In this document: positions 44,489-53,792 of the stretch, piece after piece
How positions within the stretch are numbered: the stretch's first letter is position 1
Layout of the letters: each line of letters begins with the position of its first letter
Source of the DNA: [Enterobacter] lignolyticus SCF1
Lineage (GTDB): Bacteria; Pseudomonadota; Gammaproteobacteria; Enterobacterales; Enterobacteriaceae
DNA: 64,000 nt
Direction of reading: 5' to 3'
Assembly (NCBI RefSeq): GCF_000164865.1
Contig: NC_014618.1
Location: 2,170,001 to 2,234,000, forward strand
The notes under the pieces: generated by a model
Seen by the model: only the letters and a program-made list of their open reading frames with translations
The model's database searches: none
Told to the model about the DNA's origin: nothing
Program-made: the position numbers and the translations under genes

Positions 44489-44533
44489 ATGAATGCTGCT
44501 ATTTTCCGCTTCTTTTTTTACTTTAGCACCTGA
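44489..44533 (+). CDS. pheM: PheM, phenylalanine leader peptide
   Basis: 14 codons reading [14 protein letters not shown], the same peptide as E. coli PheM, with five Phe codons (three consecutive). Ribosome stalling at these codons when charged tRNA-Phe is scarce prevents the downstream attenuator from forming, raising pheST expression. Confidence 0.95.
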
Positions 44534-44579
44534 CTCCAGGAGGCTAGCGCGTGAAAGACGAAACGGAAAACAGCGCCAG

Positions 44580-44605
44580 AAAGCCTCCCTGCGGAGGCTT
44601 TTTTT
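44580..44605 (+). terminator. pheST attenuator
   Basis: AAGCCTCC-CTGC-GGAGGCTT followed by T-run, 47 bases after the pheM stop and about 42 before pheS. It is the terminator form of the phenylalanine attenuator. Confidence 0.93.
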
Positions 44606-44647
44606 GTATCCGGCGTTTGCCAAAATCGCCACATAACGAGGAAAACC

Positions 44648-45631
44648 ATGTCACATCTCGCAGAGCTGGTTGCCAGCGCAACGGCTGCCATTAACGAGGC
44701 TTCAGATGTTGCCGCGCTGGACAACGTCCGCGTGGAATACCTGGGTAAGAAAGGGCATCTGACCCTTCAGATGACCACGCTGCGCGAACTGCCGGCGGAA
44801 GAGCGCCCGGCAGCGGGCGCGGTCATTAACGAAGCCAAAGAGCAGGTACAGCAGGCGCTGAACGCCCGCAAAGCGGCGCTGGAAGGCGCGGCGCTGAATG
44901 CGCGTCTGGCGGCAGAAACCATTGACGTTTCTCTGCCGGGGCGTCGTATTGAAACCGGCGGTCTCCACCCGGTCACCCGCACTATCGATCGTATTGAAAG
45001 TTTCTTCGGTGAGCTCGGTTTTACCGTGGCGACCGGACCGGAAATCGAAGATGACTACCACAACTTCGATGCGCTGAATATTCCGGGCCATCACCCGGCG
45101 CGTGCTGACCACGACACTTTCTGGTTCGATGCAACCCGCCTGCTGCGCACCCAGACCTCCGGCGTGCAGATCCGCACCATGAAAGAACAGCAGCCGCCAA
45201 TCCGCATCATCGCGCCGGGCCGCGTGTATCGTAACGACTACGATCAGACCCACACCCCGATGTTCCATCAAATGGAAGGCCTGATCGTTGATACCAACAT
45301 CAGCTTCACCAATCTGAAAGGCACGCTGCACGACTTCCTGCGCAACTTCTTTGAAGAAGATCTGCAGATCCGCTTCCGTCCGTCCTATTTCCCGTTCACG
45401 GAACCGTCCGCGGAAGTGGACGTGATGGGCAAAAACGGCAAATGGCTGGAAGTGCTGGGCTGCGGCATGGTGCATCCGAACGTACTGCGTAACGTGGGCA
45501 TCGACCCGGAAGTCTATTCCGGCTTTGCTTTCGGGATGGGGATGGAGCGTCTGACCATGCTGCGTTACGGCGTCACCGATTTACGTGCATTCTTTGAAAA
45601 CGATCTGCGTTTCCTCAAACAGTTTAAATAA
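44648..45631 (+). CDS. pheS: phenylalanyl-tRNA synthetase alpha subunit
   Basis: 327 aa. N-terminal coiled coil (about 1-85), then the class II catalytic core with motif 2 (RVYRNDYDQTHTPMFHQMEG) and motif 3 (GFAFGMGMERLTMLRYG). It forms an alpha2-beta2 enzyme with PheT; the genes are 15 bases apart. Confidence 0.99.
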   Translation: MSHLAELVASATAAINEASDVAALDNVRVEYLGKKGHLTLQMTTLRELPAEERPAAGAVINEAKEQVQQALNARKAALEGAALNARLAAETIDVSLPGRRIETGGLHPVTRTIDRIESFFGELGFTVATGPEIEDDYHNFDALNIPGHHPARADHDTFWFDATRLLRTQTSGVQIRTMKEQQPPIRIIAPGRVYRNDYDQTHTPMFHQMEGLIVDTNISFTNLKGTLHDFLRNFFEEDLQIRFRPSYFPFTEPSAEVDVMGKNGKWLEVLGCGMVHPNVLRNVGIDPEVYSGFAFGMGMERLTMLRYGVTDLRAFFENDLRFLKQFK

Positions 45632-45646
45632 GGGCAGGACAACATA

Positions 45647-48034
45647 ATGAAATTCAGTGAACTGTGGTTACGCGAATGGGTTAACCCTGCCATCGACAGC
45701 GAAGCGCTGTCCGGGCAGGTAACCATGGCAGGCCTTGAGGTGGACGGTGTTGAGCCGGTAGCCGGGGCGTTTCATGGCGTCGTGGTGGGTGAAGTCGTTG
45801 AGTGCGGCCAGCATCCGAATGCGGATAAGCTGCGCGTCACGAAAGTCAACACGGGCGGCGAGCGTCTGCTGGACATCGTCTGCGGCGCGCCAAACTGCCG
45901 TCAGGGCCTGAAAGTGGCCGTGGCGACCGTGGGCGCGGTGCTGCCGGGCGATTTTAAAATTAAAGCGGCGAAACTGCGCGGCGAACCGTCCGAAGGCATG
46001 CTGTGCTCCTTCTCCGAACTCGGTATTTCCGACGATCACAGCGGTATCATTGAACTGCCGGCCGATGCGCCGATCGGTACCGATATTCGCGAGTATCTGC
46101 AGCTTGACGATAACACTATCGAAATCAGCGTGACCCCGAACCGCGCCGACTGCTTAGGAATCATCGGCGTCGCTCGCGACGTTGCGGTGCTGAACCAGCA
46201 GCCGCTGACCGCGCCGGAGATGGCGCCGGTTGCAGCAACCATCAGCGACACGCTGCCGATCCAGGTTGAGGCCGCCGACGCCTGCCCGCGCTACCTCGGC
46301 CGCGTGGTGAAGGGCATCAACGTCAAAGCGCCGACCCCGCTGTGGATGAAAGAGAAGCTGCGTCGCTGCGGTATCCGCTCGATCGACGCGGTGGTTGACG
46401 TGACCAACTACGTTCTGCTGGAGCTGGGTCAGCCGATGCATGCGTTTGACCTTGACCGCATCGACGGCGGTATCGTCGTACGTATGGCGAAAGAGGGTGA
46501 AACGCTGGTTCTGCTGGACGGCAGCGAAGCGAAGCTGAAAGCCGATACGCTGGTCATCGCCGACCATAAAAAAGCGCTGGCGATGGGCGGCATCTTTGGC
46601 GGCGAGCATTCCGGCGTTAACGATGAGACGCAAAACGTCCTGCTGGAATGCGCCTTCTTCAGCCCGCTGTCGATTACCGGCCGCGCGCGCCGTCACGGCC
46701 TGCATACCGATGCGTCTCACCGCTACGAGCGCGGTGTCGATCCGGCGCTGCAGTACAAAGCGATGGAGCGCGCCACCCGCCTGCTGATTGACCTCTGCGG
46801 CGGCGAAGCCGGCCCGGTTATCGACGTGACCCACGAAGATTCCCTGCCTAAACGCGCCACTATCACTCTGCGCCGCAGCAAACTGGATCGCCTGATCGGC
46901 CATCACATTGCCGATGCGCAGGTGAGTGACATTCTGCGTCGTCTGGGCTGTGAAGTAACCGAAGGTCAGGACGAATGGAAAGCCGTTGCGCCGAGCTGGC
47001 GTTTCGACATGGAAATCGAAGAAGATCTGGTGGAAGAAGTCGCCCGCGTCTACGGCTACAACAATATCCCGGATGAACCTGTTCAGGCGGGGCTCATCAT
47101 GGGGAACCACCGTGAAGCCAATCTGCCGCTCAAGCGCGTGAAAACGATGCTGAACGACAAAGGCTATCAGGAAGTGATCACCTACAGCTTTGTCGACCCG
47201 AAAGTACAGCAGCTGATTCACCCGGGTGAAGAAGCGCTGATTCTGCCAAGCCCGATCTCCAGCGAAATGTCCGCGATGCGCCTGTCATTGTGGACCGGTC
47301 TGCTCGGTACCGTGGTCTACAACCAGAACCGTCAGCAGAGCCGCGTGCGTATCTTTGAAACCGGCCTGCGCTTTGTCCCTGACACCCAGGCGCCTCTGGG
47401 TATCCGTCAGGACCTGATGCTGGGCGGCGTTATTTGCGGTAACCGCTACGAAGAGCACTGGAACCTGGCGAAAGAGACGGTTGATTTCTATGATTTAAAA
47501 GGCGATCTCGAATCTGTACTGGATCTGACCGGCAAACTGGCTGACGTTCAGTTTAAAGCCGAAGCTAATCCAGCGCTGCATCCGGGGCAGTCCGCCGCGA
47601 TTTATCTGAAAGGTGAACGCATTGGTTTTATCGGGGTTGTCCATCCGGAGCTGGAACGTAAGCTGGATCTGAACGGCCGTACGCTGGTCTTTGAACTGCA
47701 GTGGAACGCCCTTGCAGACCGCGTGGTGCCTCAGGCGAAGGAGATTTCCCGCTTCCCGGCGAACCGTCGCGATATCGCGGTCGTCGTGGCTGAAAACGTG
47801 CCTGCAGCAGATATTCTGGCAGAGTGTAAGAAAGTTGGCGTAAATCAGATAGTTGGCGTAAACTTATTTGACGTGTACCGTGGTAAGGGCGTAGCGGACG
47901 GTTACAAGAGCCTCGCTATCAGCCTGATCCTTCAGGATACCAGCCGTACACTCGAAGAAGAGGAGATTGCCGCTACCGTCAACACCTGTGTAGAGGCATT
48001 GAAAGAGCGATTCCAGGCATCATTGAGGGATTGA
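45647..48034 (+). CDS. pheT: phenylalanyl-tRNA synthetase beta subunit
   Basis: 795 aa. N-terminal EMAP-II-like tRNA-binding domain (about 40-150), B3/B4 editing domain, B5 domain, a catalytic-like core, and a C-terminal anticodon-binding ferredoxin fold. It also clears mischarged Tyr-tRNA-Phe. ihfA begins four bases after the stop. Confidence 0.99.
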   Translation: MKFSELWLREWVNPAIDSEALSGQVTMAGLEVDGVEPVAGAFHGVVVGEVVECGQHPNADKLRVTKVNTGGERLLDIVCGAPNCRQGLKVAVATVGAVLPGDFKIKAAKLRGEPSEGMLCSFSELGISDDHSGIIELPADAPIGTDIREYLQLDDNTIEISVTPNRADCLGIIGVARDVAVLNQQPLTAPEMAPVAATISDTLPIQVEAADACPRYLGRVVKGINVKAPTPLWMKEKLRRCGIRSIDAVVDVTNYVLLELGQPMHAFDLDRIDGGIVVRMAKEGETLVLLDGSEAKLKADTLVIADHKKALAMGGIFGGEHSGVNDETQNVLLECAFFSPLSITGRARRHGLHTDASHRYERGVDPALQYKAMERATRLLIDLCGGEAGPVIDVTHEDSLPKRATITLRRSKLDRLIGHHIADAQVSDILRRLGCEVTEGQDEWKAVAPSWRFDMEIEEDLVEEVARVYGYNNIPDEPVQAGLIMGNHREANLPLKRVKTMLNDKGYQEVITYSFVDPKVQQLIHPGEEALILPSPISSEMSAMRLSLWTGLLGTVVYNQNRQQSRVRIFETGLRFVPDTQAPLGIRQDLMLGGVICGNRYEEHWNLAKETVDFYDLKGDLESVLDLTGKLADVQFKAEANPALHPGQSAAIYLKGERIGFIGVVHPELERKLDLNGRTLVFELQWNALADRVVPQAKEISRFPANRRDIAVVVAENVPAADILAECKKVGVNQIVGVNLFDVYRGKGVADGYKSLAISLILQDTSRTLEEEEIAATVNTCVEALKERFQASLRD

Positions 48035-48038
48035 ACCT

Positions 48039-48338
48039 ATGGCGCTTACAAAAGCTGAAATGTCAGAATATCTGTTTGATAAGCTTGGGCTTAGCAAGCG
48101 GGATGCCAAAGAACTGGTAGAGCTGTTTTTCGAAGAGATCCGTCGCGCTCTGGAAAACGGCGAGCAGGTTAAACTGTCCGGTTTCGGTAATTTCGATTTG
48201 CGCGATAAAAATCAACGCCCTGGGCGTAATCCGAAAACGGGCGAAGATATTCCCATTACAGCCCGGCGCGTGGTGACCTTCAGACCCGGTCAGAAGTTAA
48301 AAAGCCGTGTCGAAAACGCTTCGCCCAAAGCAGAGTAA
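48039..48338 (+). CDS. ihfA: integration host factor alpha subunit
   Basis: 99 aa, HU/IHF fold with the DNA-intercalating arm proline (NQRPGRNPKTGE). It bends DNA at WATCAANNNNTTR sites such as the one suggested upstream of narG. It is co-transcribed with pheST as in E. coli. Confidence 0.99.
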   Translation: MALTKAEMSEYLFDKLGLSKRDAKELVELFFEEIRRALENGEQVKLSGFGNFDLRDKNQRPGRNPKTGEDIPITARRVVTFRPGQKLKSRVENASPKAE

Positions 48339-48352
48339 GTTCTGAACTAATT

Positions 48353-48380
48353 AAAAAGGCCGCCTCGCGGCCTTTTTTCT
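48353..48380 (+). terminator. ihfA terminator
   Basis: AAAAAGGCCGC-CTC-GCGGCCTTTTT with an extended T-run, 14 bases after the stop. Confidence 0.92.
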
Positions 48381-48440
48381 TTTCAGCTTATGTCCGGCGC
48401 AATAAAATCAGAGACTTCTCTTAACCGCTTCAGGGACGCT

Positions 48441-49421
48441 ATGCACACTCTGGCCCAACGACAACAGCAGCGCCATCGTCGCTGGATCCTCATCCTGCTA
48501 TTCCTTCTGCTGCTGGCGACGCTGGTAAGCCTCTGCGCCGGAGAGCGCTGGATAGCGCCAGACGCCTGGTTTAGCCCGCAGGGCGAGCTGTTCGTCTGGC
48601 ATATCCGCTTGCCTCGTACGCTCGCCGTGCTGCTGGTCGGCGCAGCGCTGGCGGTCTCCGGCGCCATTATGCAGGCGCTGTTTGAGAACCCGCTCGCCGA
48701 GCCTGGCCTGCTCGGCGTGTCAAACGGCGCAGGCGTAGGGCTTATCGCCGCGGTGCTGCTGGGGCACGGCCTGCTGCCGGGATGGGCGCTTGGGCTATGC
48801 GCTATTGCGGGCGCGCTGCTTATCACCATCATCCTGCTGCGCTTCGCCCGCCGTCATCTCTCTACCAGCCGCCTGCTGCTCGCCGGCGTGGCGCTGGGGA
48901 TTATCTGCAGCGCCGCCATGACCTGGGCGGTCTATTTCTCCACCTCATTCGACCTGCGCCAGCTGATGTACTGGATGATGGGGGGATTCGGCGGCGTCGA
49001 CTGGCAGCAGCTCTGGCTGATGGTTGCGCTGCTGCCGGTGCTGGCGTGGGTGTGCCTGCAGTCCTCTGCGCTAAATGTGCTGGCGCTGGGGGAGATATCC
49101 GCCCGCCAGCTGGGCCTGCCGCTGTGGCTCTGGCGGCGACTGCTGGTGATGGCCACCGGCTGGCTGGTCGGCGTCAGCGTCGCGCTGGCGGGGGCTATCG
49201 GCTTTATCGGGCTGGTTATCCCGCATATCCTGCGACTGTGCGGGCTTACGGATCACCGTGTCTTGCTTCCCGCCTGCGCGCTGGCGGGCGGCTGTGCGCT
49301 ACTGTGCGCGGATATTATCGCCCGGCTGGCGCTGGCCTCCGCCGAACTGCCGATTGGCGTTGTGACGGCCACGCTGGGCGCCCCCGTTTTTATCTGGCTA
49401 TTATTAAAGGCCGGGCGCTAA
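48441..49421 (+). CDS. btuC: vitamin B12 ABC transporter permease BtuC
   Basis: 326 aa, FecCD family with ten helices. ATG at 48441 gives exactly the E. coli length and follows AGGGA; an in-frame ATG at 48390 is less likely. It imports cobalamin from BtuF with BtuD. The coupling motif (GEISARQLGLP) that touches the ATPase is present. Confidence 0.97.
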   Translation: MHTLAQRQQQRHRRWILILLFLLLLATLVSLCAGERWIAPDAWFSPQGELFVWHIRLPRTLAVLLVGAALAVSGAIMQALFENPLAEPGLLGVSNGAGVGLIAAVLLGHGLLPGWALGLCAIAGALLITIILLRFARRHLSTSRLLLAGVALGIICSAAMTWAVYFSTSFDLRQLMYWMMGGFGGVDWQQLWLMVALLPVLAWVCLQSSALNVLALGEISARQLGLPLWLWRRLLVMATGWLVGVSVALAGAIGFIGLVIPHILRLCGLTDHRVLLPACALAGGCALLCADIIARLALASAELPIGVVTATLGAPVFIWLLLKAGR

Positions 49422-49450
49422 GACCCGGCAGAACACACCTGGAGACGGCT

Positions 49451-50002
49451 ATGCAACACGATATTCTGAATACTGACGTAACAACCATCGATGGCGAGAA
49501 AACCTCACTGGCGGCCTATAAGGGCAAAGTGCTGCTGATGGTAAACGTGGCATCCCAGTGCGGTCTGACGCCGCAGTATGAGCAACTGGAGAACCTGCAG
49601 GAAGCGTGGGCGCCGCAGGGATTTACGGTATTAGGCTTCCCCTGCAACCAGTTCCTGGGCCAGGAGCCGGGCAGCGATGATGAGATCAAAACCTTCTGTA
49701 GCACCACCTACGGCGTCACCTTCCCGATGTTCAGTAAAATCGAGGTGAACGGTGAGCACCGCCATCCGCTGTATGGCAAGCTGGTGAGCGCAGCGCCGGT
49801 CGCGCTCGCGCCGCAGGGGAGCGGTTTTATGGAGCGGATGGTCAGCAAAGGGCGCGCGCCGAAGCAGACGGGCGACATTCTGTGGAACTTCGAAAAGTTT
49901 CTGGTCGGCCGTGATGGCGCGGTGATTCAGCGCTTCTCGCCGGATATGACGCCGGACGATCCGCAGGTGGTTGAGGCGATTAAGCAGGCCGTTGCCAAAT
50001 AA
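49451..50002 (+). CDS. btuE: BtuE, glutathione-peroxidase-family thioredoxin/glutathione peroxidase
   Basis: 183 aa. Thioredoxin fold with the peroxidatic Cys in VASQCGLTPQYEQLE, Gln in FPCNQF and Trp in DILWNFEKFLV, the catalytic tetrad region. Despite its place in the btu operon, the E. coli protein is a peroxidase not needed for B12 uptake. GGAGA precedes the ATG. Confidence 0.97.
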   Translation: MQHDILNTDVTTIDGEKTSLAAYKGKVLLMVNVASQCGLTPQYEQLENLQEAWAPQGFTVLGFPCNQFLGQEPGSDDEIKTFCSTTYGVTFPMFSKIEVNGEHRHPLYGKLVSAAPVALAPQGSGFMERMVSKGRAPKQTGDILWNFEKFLVGRDGAVIQRFSPDMTPDDPQVVEAIKQAVAK

Positions 50003-50751
50003 TGACCATGCTGCTGCAGCTTGAGGCCGTAGAAGAGGCCGGGCGCCTGGCGCCGTTTACCGCCGAGGCCCGCAGGGGAGAAATCCTGCATTTGGTGGGG
50101 CCGAACGGCGCCGGGAAAAGTACCCTGCTGAGCCGTATTGCGGGGCTTAGCGGGGGAAAAGGGCGGGTCATTTTTGACGGTAAAAGTCTGGATGACTGGT
50201 CGGCGCCTGTGCTGGCGCAGCATCGCGCTTTTTTGTCCCAGCACCAGACGCCGCCCTTCGCAATGCCGGTCTGGCATTACCTTTCGCTGCATCAGTACGA
50301 CACCTCGCAGCATGCCCTGATGCAGTCGGTCGCGGCGTCGTTTAGCCTGGAAGACAAGCTCGCCCGCTCAGTGAACCAGCTCTCGGGCGGGGAATGGCAG
50401 CGGGTACGGCTGGCGGCGGTGGTGCTGCAGATCCATCCGCAGGGCAATCCTCACGGCCAACTGCTGGTGCTGGATGAGCCGATGAACAGTCTCGACGTAG
50501 CGCAGCAGGCGGCGCTGGACGAGGTATTAGGCGAACTGCGCGCCGCCGGAGTGGCTGTCGTGATGAGCAGCCATGACCTGAACCATACGCTGCGTTTTGC
50601 GCAGCGGGTCTGGCTGTTGTGCAAGGGAAAACTGATCGCCAGGGGAGAAACGCAGCAGATAATGACTACAGATAATCTGCAGCAGATCTATCGACTGCCG
50701 TTCAAAAAAATGAATGTGGATGGTTATCAGGTACTCATACCGACCCCGTAG
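50002..50751 (+). CDS. btuD: vitamin B12 ABC transporter ATPase BtuD
   Basis: 249 aa. Walker A GPNGAGKST, signature LSGGEWQRVRLAA, Walker B LLVLDEPMNSLD, H-loop SSHDLNHT. It overlaps btuE by one base (TAATG). An ATG six bases later is an alternative start. Confidence 0.97.
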   Translation: MTMLLQLEAVEEAGRLAPFTAEARRGEILHLVGPNGAGKSTLLSRIAGLSGGKGRVIFDGKSLDDWSAPVLAQHRAFLSQHQTPPFAMPVWHYLSLHQYDTSQHALMQSVAASFSLEDKLARSVNQLSGGEWQRVRLAAVVLQIHPQGNPHGQLLVLDEPMNSLDVAQQAALDEVLGELRAAGVAVVMSSHDLNHTLRFAQRVWLLCKGKLIARGETQQIMTTDNLQQIYRLPFKKMNVDGYQVLIPTP

Positions 50752-50829
50752 CGCAAATGCTCGCTTGCAACTTTATAAATAACAGGGCTAAATTATTGCT
50801 ATAAAAAAAACACAGAGGATACGCCGTTT

Positions 50830-51297
50830 ATGCGTCTCTTTTTTATTTTGTTGGCGGCATTAATTTTAGCAGGGTGCAGCAGCAGCCACCGTGCGCCTGC
50901 GCCTAATGCACGGCTTTCTGATTCCATCACCGTTATCGCGGGCCTTAACGATCAGCTGCAAAACTGGCGCGGAACGCCCTATCGCTATGGCGGAGCCAGC
51001 CGTCGCGGCGTTGATTGTTCGGCCTTTGTGATGATGACGCTGCGGGATAAATTCGCGATTCAGCTGCCGCGAGAAACGCGTCAGCAGGCGCAGATCGGCA
51101 CAAAAATCGATCCGGATGATTTGCTTCCCGGCGATTTGGTGTTCTTTAAAACCGGTTCAGGAGACAGCGGTCTGCATGTCGGTATCTACGATACTGATAA
51201 CCAGTTTATTCATGCTTCGACCAGCCAGGGGGTGACGCGTTCATCGCTGGATAATGTCTACTGGCGGAAAAATTTTTGGCAGGCCCGACGAATATAA
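50830..51297 (+). CDS. nlpC: NlpC, NlpC/P60-family lipoprotein
   Basis: 155 aa. A lipoprotein signal with lipobox LAGC (Cys16) and an NlpC/P60 cysteine peptidase domain with catalytic C63 (VDCSAFV) and His in SGLHVGIYD. The family cleaves peptidoglycan stem peptides. It follows btuD by 78 bases, as in E. coli. Confidence 0.95.
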   Translation: MRLFFILLAALILAGCSSSHRAPAPNARLSDSITVIAGLNDQLQNWRGTPYRYGGASRRGVDCSAFVMMTLRDKFAIQLPRETRQQAQIGTKIDPDDLLPGDLVFFKTGSGDSGLHVGIYDTDNQFIHASTSQGVTRSSLDNVYWRKNFWQARRI

Positions 51298-51307
51298 CGC
51301 AACATAG

Positions 51308-51331
51308 CCGAAGGGCGACCGCGCTCTTCGG
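51308..51331 (+). other. hairpin after nlpC
   Basis: CCGAAGGGCG pairs with CGCTCTTCGG around ACCG, 11 bases past the stop, with no T-run. The remainder of the gap to ydiV (to 51575) is A/T-rich and shows nothing else I can name. Confidence 0.5.
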
Positions 51332-51575
51332 TTCAGGATATAAATATAAATAAATTCCCAGTGGAATAAAAATCGATACCTGTTTCATCTCCCACTTGAA
51401 ATCGTGGATTGTACGATTGCGGGTTAATGGATTACAATCTTAAGATAACTTAAACAAGGGAATTTTGATATCGCCAGGGACTAATGAAATTAATCTTTTT
51501 AAAATCAAAGAGGTTGAATTCCTCGGGAGCGACACGCAGGTTGCCGGGTAAGGCCCTTAAACTGGGGTGGGCGTA

Positions 51576-52298
51576 ATGATTGTTTCGTTAGATAACATGT
51601 ATCGCTCAGAGTTACTCTTCCTTCCTGCCAGAAATGGCAACGGTAAACTCGTTGGGCTGGAAATAATTACTAACTTTATGGGCGTCGACGACGGGATTCG
51701 CACACCGACGGGGCTTGTTTTGCCGCGCCTTAGCGAAGAGGATGAGGTTTCATTGTTCCGCGAAAAACTTGCGCTGCTTGAAACCTGCCAAATCTTTTTT
51801 ATTCAACAACAGTTGCTGGCGTGGATTAATATTAGTCCGGTAATTGCAAACGCGCTTTTAGTGCAAAACGAATTAGCCAGCCTCGCGCAACGATTACCAT
51901 TTCTGGAATTAACCGTTAATGAGAATTTTCCCGCGCTGGATTTCGTCGATGAAAATCACCCATTAGCGCTATTGGCAAAATCTTATCCGCTGGTGCTGGC
52001 GAATTTTGGCGCAGGGGATGCATCGACCCGGGCCGTTTTTTCGGGTTTATTCACCCGAGTTATTCTGGATAAAAACTTTATTCAGCGGCAGGCGCACGCG
52101 GCGTCTTTTGGGCCGTTTATGCGCGCCATTGTGGCGCAGGCTTCACCATACTGTTCGGCTATCATGGCCGCCGGGGTGGATGATACGGAAATACTGAAGC
52201 GCCTGCAGCCGTGGGGGTTTACCGCGCTATTCGGCGCGCTGTGGTCGGCCGTGGATGTGGCGTTGTTGACGAGCCTTGTGCAGAGTAACCCTGCATAA
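51576..52298 (+). CDS. ydiV: YdiV, degenerate EAL-domain anti-FlhDC factor
   Basis: 240 aa. An EAL fold with the catalytic EAL signature replaced (GLEII), so cyclic-di-GMP hydrolysis is not expected. In E. coli and Salmonella YdiV binds FlhD and blocks flagellar gene activation. Sequence is moderately diverged from E. coli, but LFTRVILDKNFIQ, FMRAI and the C-terminal LTSLVQ are shared. ATG at 51576 after GGGGTGG; GTG at 51567 is an alternative. Confidence 0.88.
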   Translation: MIVSLDNMYRSELLFLPARNGNGKLVGLEIITNFMGVDDGIRTPTGLVLPRLSEEDEVSLFREKLALLETCQIFFIQQQLLAWINISPVIANALLVQNELASLAQRLPFLELTVNENFPALDFVDENHPLALLAKSYPLVLANFGAGDASTRAVFSGLFTRVILDKNFIQRQAHAASFGPFMRAIVAQASPYCSAIMAAGVDDTEILKRLQPWGFTALFGALWSAVDVALLTSLVQSNPA

Positions 52299-52349
52299 CC
52301 TCCGTATTTAGCCGCGGTTATTCGCACTACACTAGAGGCAGGAGGAAAC

Positions 52350-53792
52350 ATGACCCTGTCTTTTACCCATCACTGGCGCGATGAGCTGCCGGATTTTTAC
52401 AGCGAGCTGGCGCCTGCGCCGCTGGCGAATGCACGTCTTATCTGGCACAACGCGCCGCTGGCGCAGATGCTGGGGATCCCCGATGCGCTCTTTGCGCCCG
52501 AAAACGGCGCCGGCGTCTGGGGCGGTGAAGCGCTGCTGCCCGGAATGTCGCCCCTGGCCCAGGTCTACAGCGGCCATCAGTTCGGCGTCTGGGCCGGACA
52601 GCTCGGCGACGGGCGGGGCATTTTGCTCGGCGAGCAGCAGCTTGCCGACGGTCGCCGCTATGACTGGCATCTCAAGGGCGCAGGGCTGACGCCCTATTCG
52701 CGAATGGGCGACGGGCGTGCGGTATTGCGCTCAACGCTGCGCGAGAGCCTGGCCTCCGAGGCGATGCATCATCTTGGCGTAGCGACGACGCGCGCGCTGT
52801 CGGTGGTGACCAGCGATACGCCGGTCTACCGCGAAACGGTCGAGCAGGGCGCGATGCTGATCCGTATTGCTGAAAGCCACGTCCGCTTTGGTCATTTCGA
52901 ACACTTTTACTACCGTCGCGAGCCGCAGAAGGTTCAGCTGCTGGCGGACTATGTCATTCGCCATCACTGGCCGCATCTCGTCGATTCAGCGGATAAATAT
53001 ACGCTGTGGCTTCGTGACGTTGTCACAAAAACGGCGGTGGCCATCGCCCGCTGGCAGACGCTGGGGTTCGCTCACGGCGTGATGAATACTGACAATATGT
53101 CGATACTCGGGCTGACGCTTGACTACGGCCCGTTTGGTTTTCTTGATGACTTCCAGCCGTCGTTTATCTGCAATCATTCGGACCACCAGGGGCGCTATAG
53201 CTTTGAAAACCAGCCTGCGGTGGCGCTGTGGAATCTGCAGCGGCTGGCGCAAACGCTGTCGCCGTTTATTGCCGTGGATGCCCTGAATCAGGCGCTGGAG
53301 GGATATGAGCTGGCGCTGCTGGAGGAGTACGGCAGCCGGATGCGCCGTAAGCTCGGTTTGTTTACCCAGGAAAAAGGCGATAACGATCTGCTGAACGGCC
53401 TCTTCGCGCTGATGGAGCGTGAAGGCAGCGATTATACCCGTACGTTCCGCATGCTGAGCGCTACCGAGCAGCACAGCGCGGCGTCGCCGCTGCGCGACGA
53501 ATTTATCGACCGCGAGGCGTTCGACCGCTGGTTTAGCGACTACCGGCGCCGCCTGCAGCAGGAGCAGATCGCCGATGATGAACGCCAGCGCGTGATGAAG
53601 CAGGAGAACCCGGCTATTGTACTACGCAACTGGCTGGCGCAGCGGGCCATCGAGCAGGCCGAGCGTGGGGACTATCAGGAGCTGTCGCGCCTGCATGAGG
53701 CGCTGCGCACGCCGTTTGACGACCGCAGCGACGACTATGCCAGCCGCCCGCCGGAGTGGGGTAAGCGGCTGGAAGTGAGCTGCTCAAGCTAA
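52350..53792 (+). CDS. selO: SelO, pseudokinase-fold protein AMPylase
   Basis: 480 aa. SelO/YdiU family; members transfer AMP (or UMP) to Ser, Thr or Tyr of proteins during stress. GDGRGILLGEQ, the ATP-contacting segment RYDWHLKGAG, GRAVLRSTLREFL-like region and the metal-binding NTDNMSILGLTLDYGPFGFLD are present. The last residues (CSS) lack nothing obvious. AGGAGG precedes the ATG. Its stop overlaps that of hmuV on the other strand. Confidence 0.97.
   Translation: MTLSFTHHWRDELPDFYSELAPAPLANARLIWHNAPLAQMLGIPDALFAPENGAGVWGGEALLPGMSPLAQVYSGHQFGVWAGQLGDGRGILLGEQQLADGRRYDWHLKGAGLTPYSRMGDGRAVLRSTLRESLASEAMHHLGVATTRALSVVTSDTPVYRETVEQGAMLIRIAESHVRFGHFEHFYYRREPQKVQLLADYVIRHHWPHLVDSADKYTLWLRDVVTKTAVAIARWQTLGFAHGVMNTDNMSILGLTLDYGPFGFLDDFQPSFICNHSDHQGRYSFENQPAVALWNLQRLAQTLSPFIAVDALNQALEGYELALLEEYGSRMRRKLGLFTQEKGDNDLLNGLFALMEREGSDYTRTFRMLSATEQHSAASPLRDEFIDREAFDRWFSDYRRRLQQEQIADDERQRVMKQENPAIVLRNWLAQRAIEQAERGDYQELSRLHEALRTPFDDRSDDYASRPPEWGKRLEVSCSS

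Noticed and set aside
51576..52298. ydiV product as an active cyclic-di-GMP phosphodiesterase
   Set aside because: The EAL signature is replaced by GLEII and the metal-binding residues of active EAL domains are not evident.
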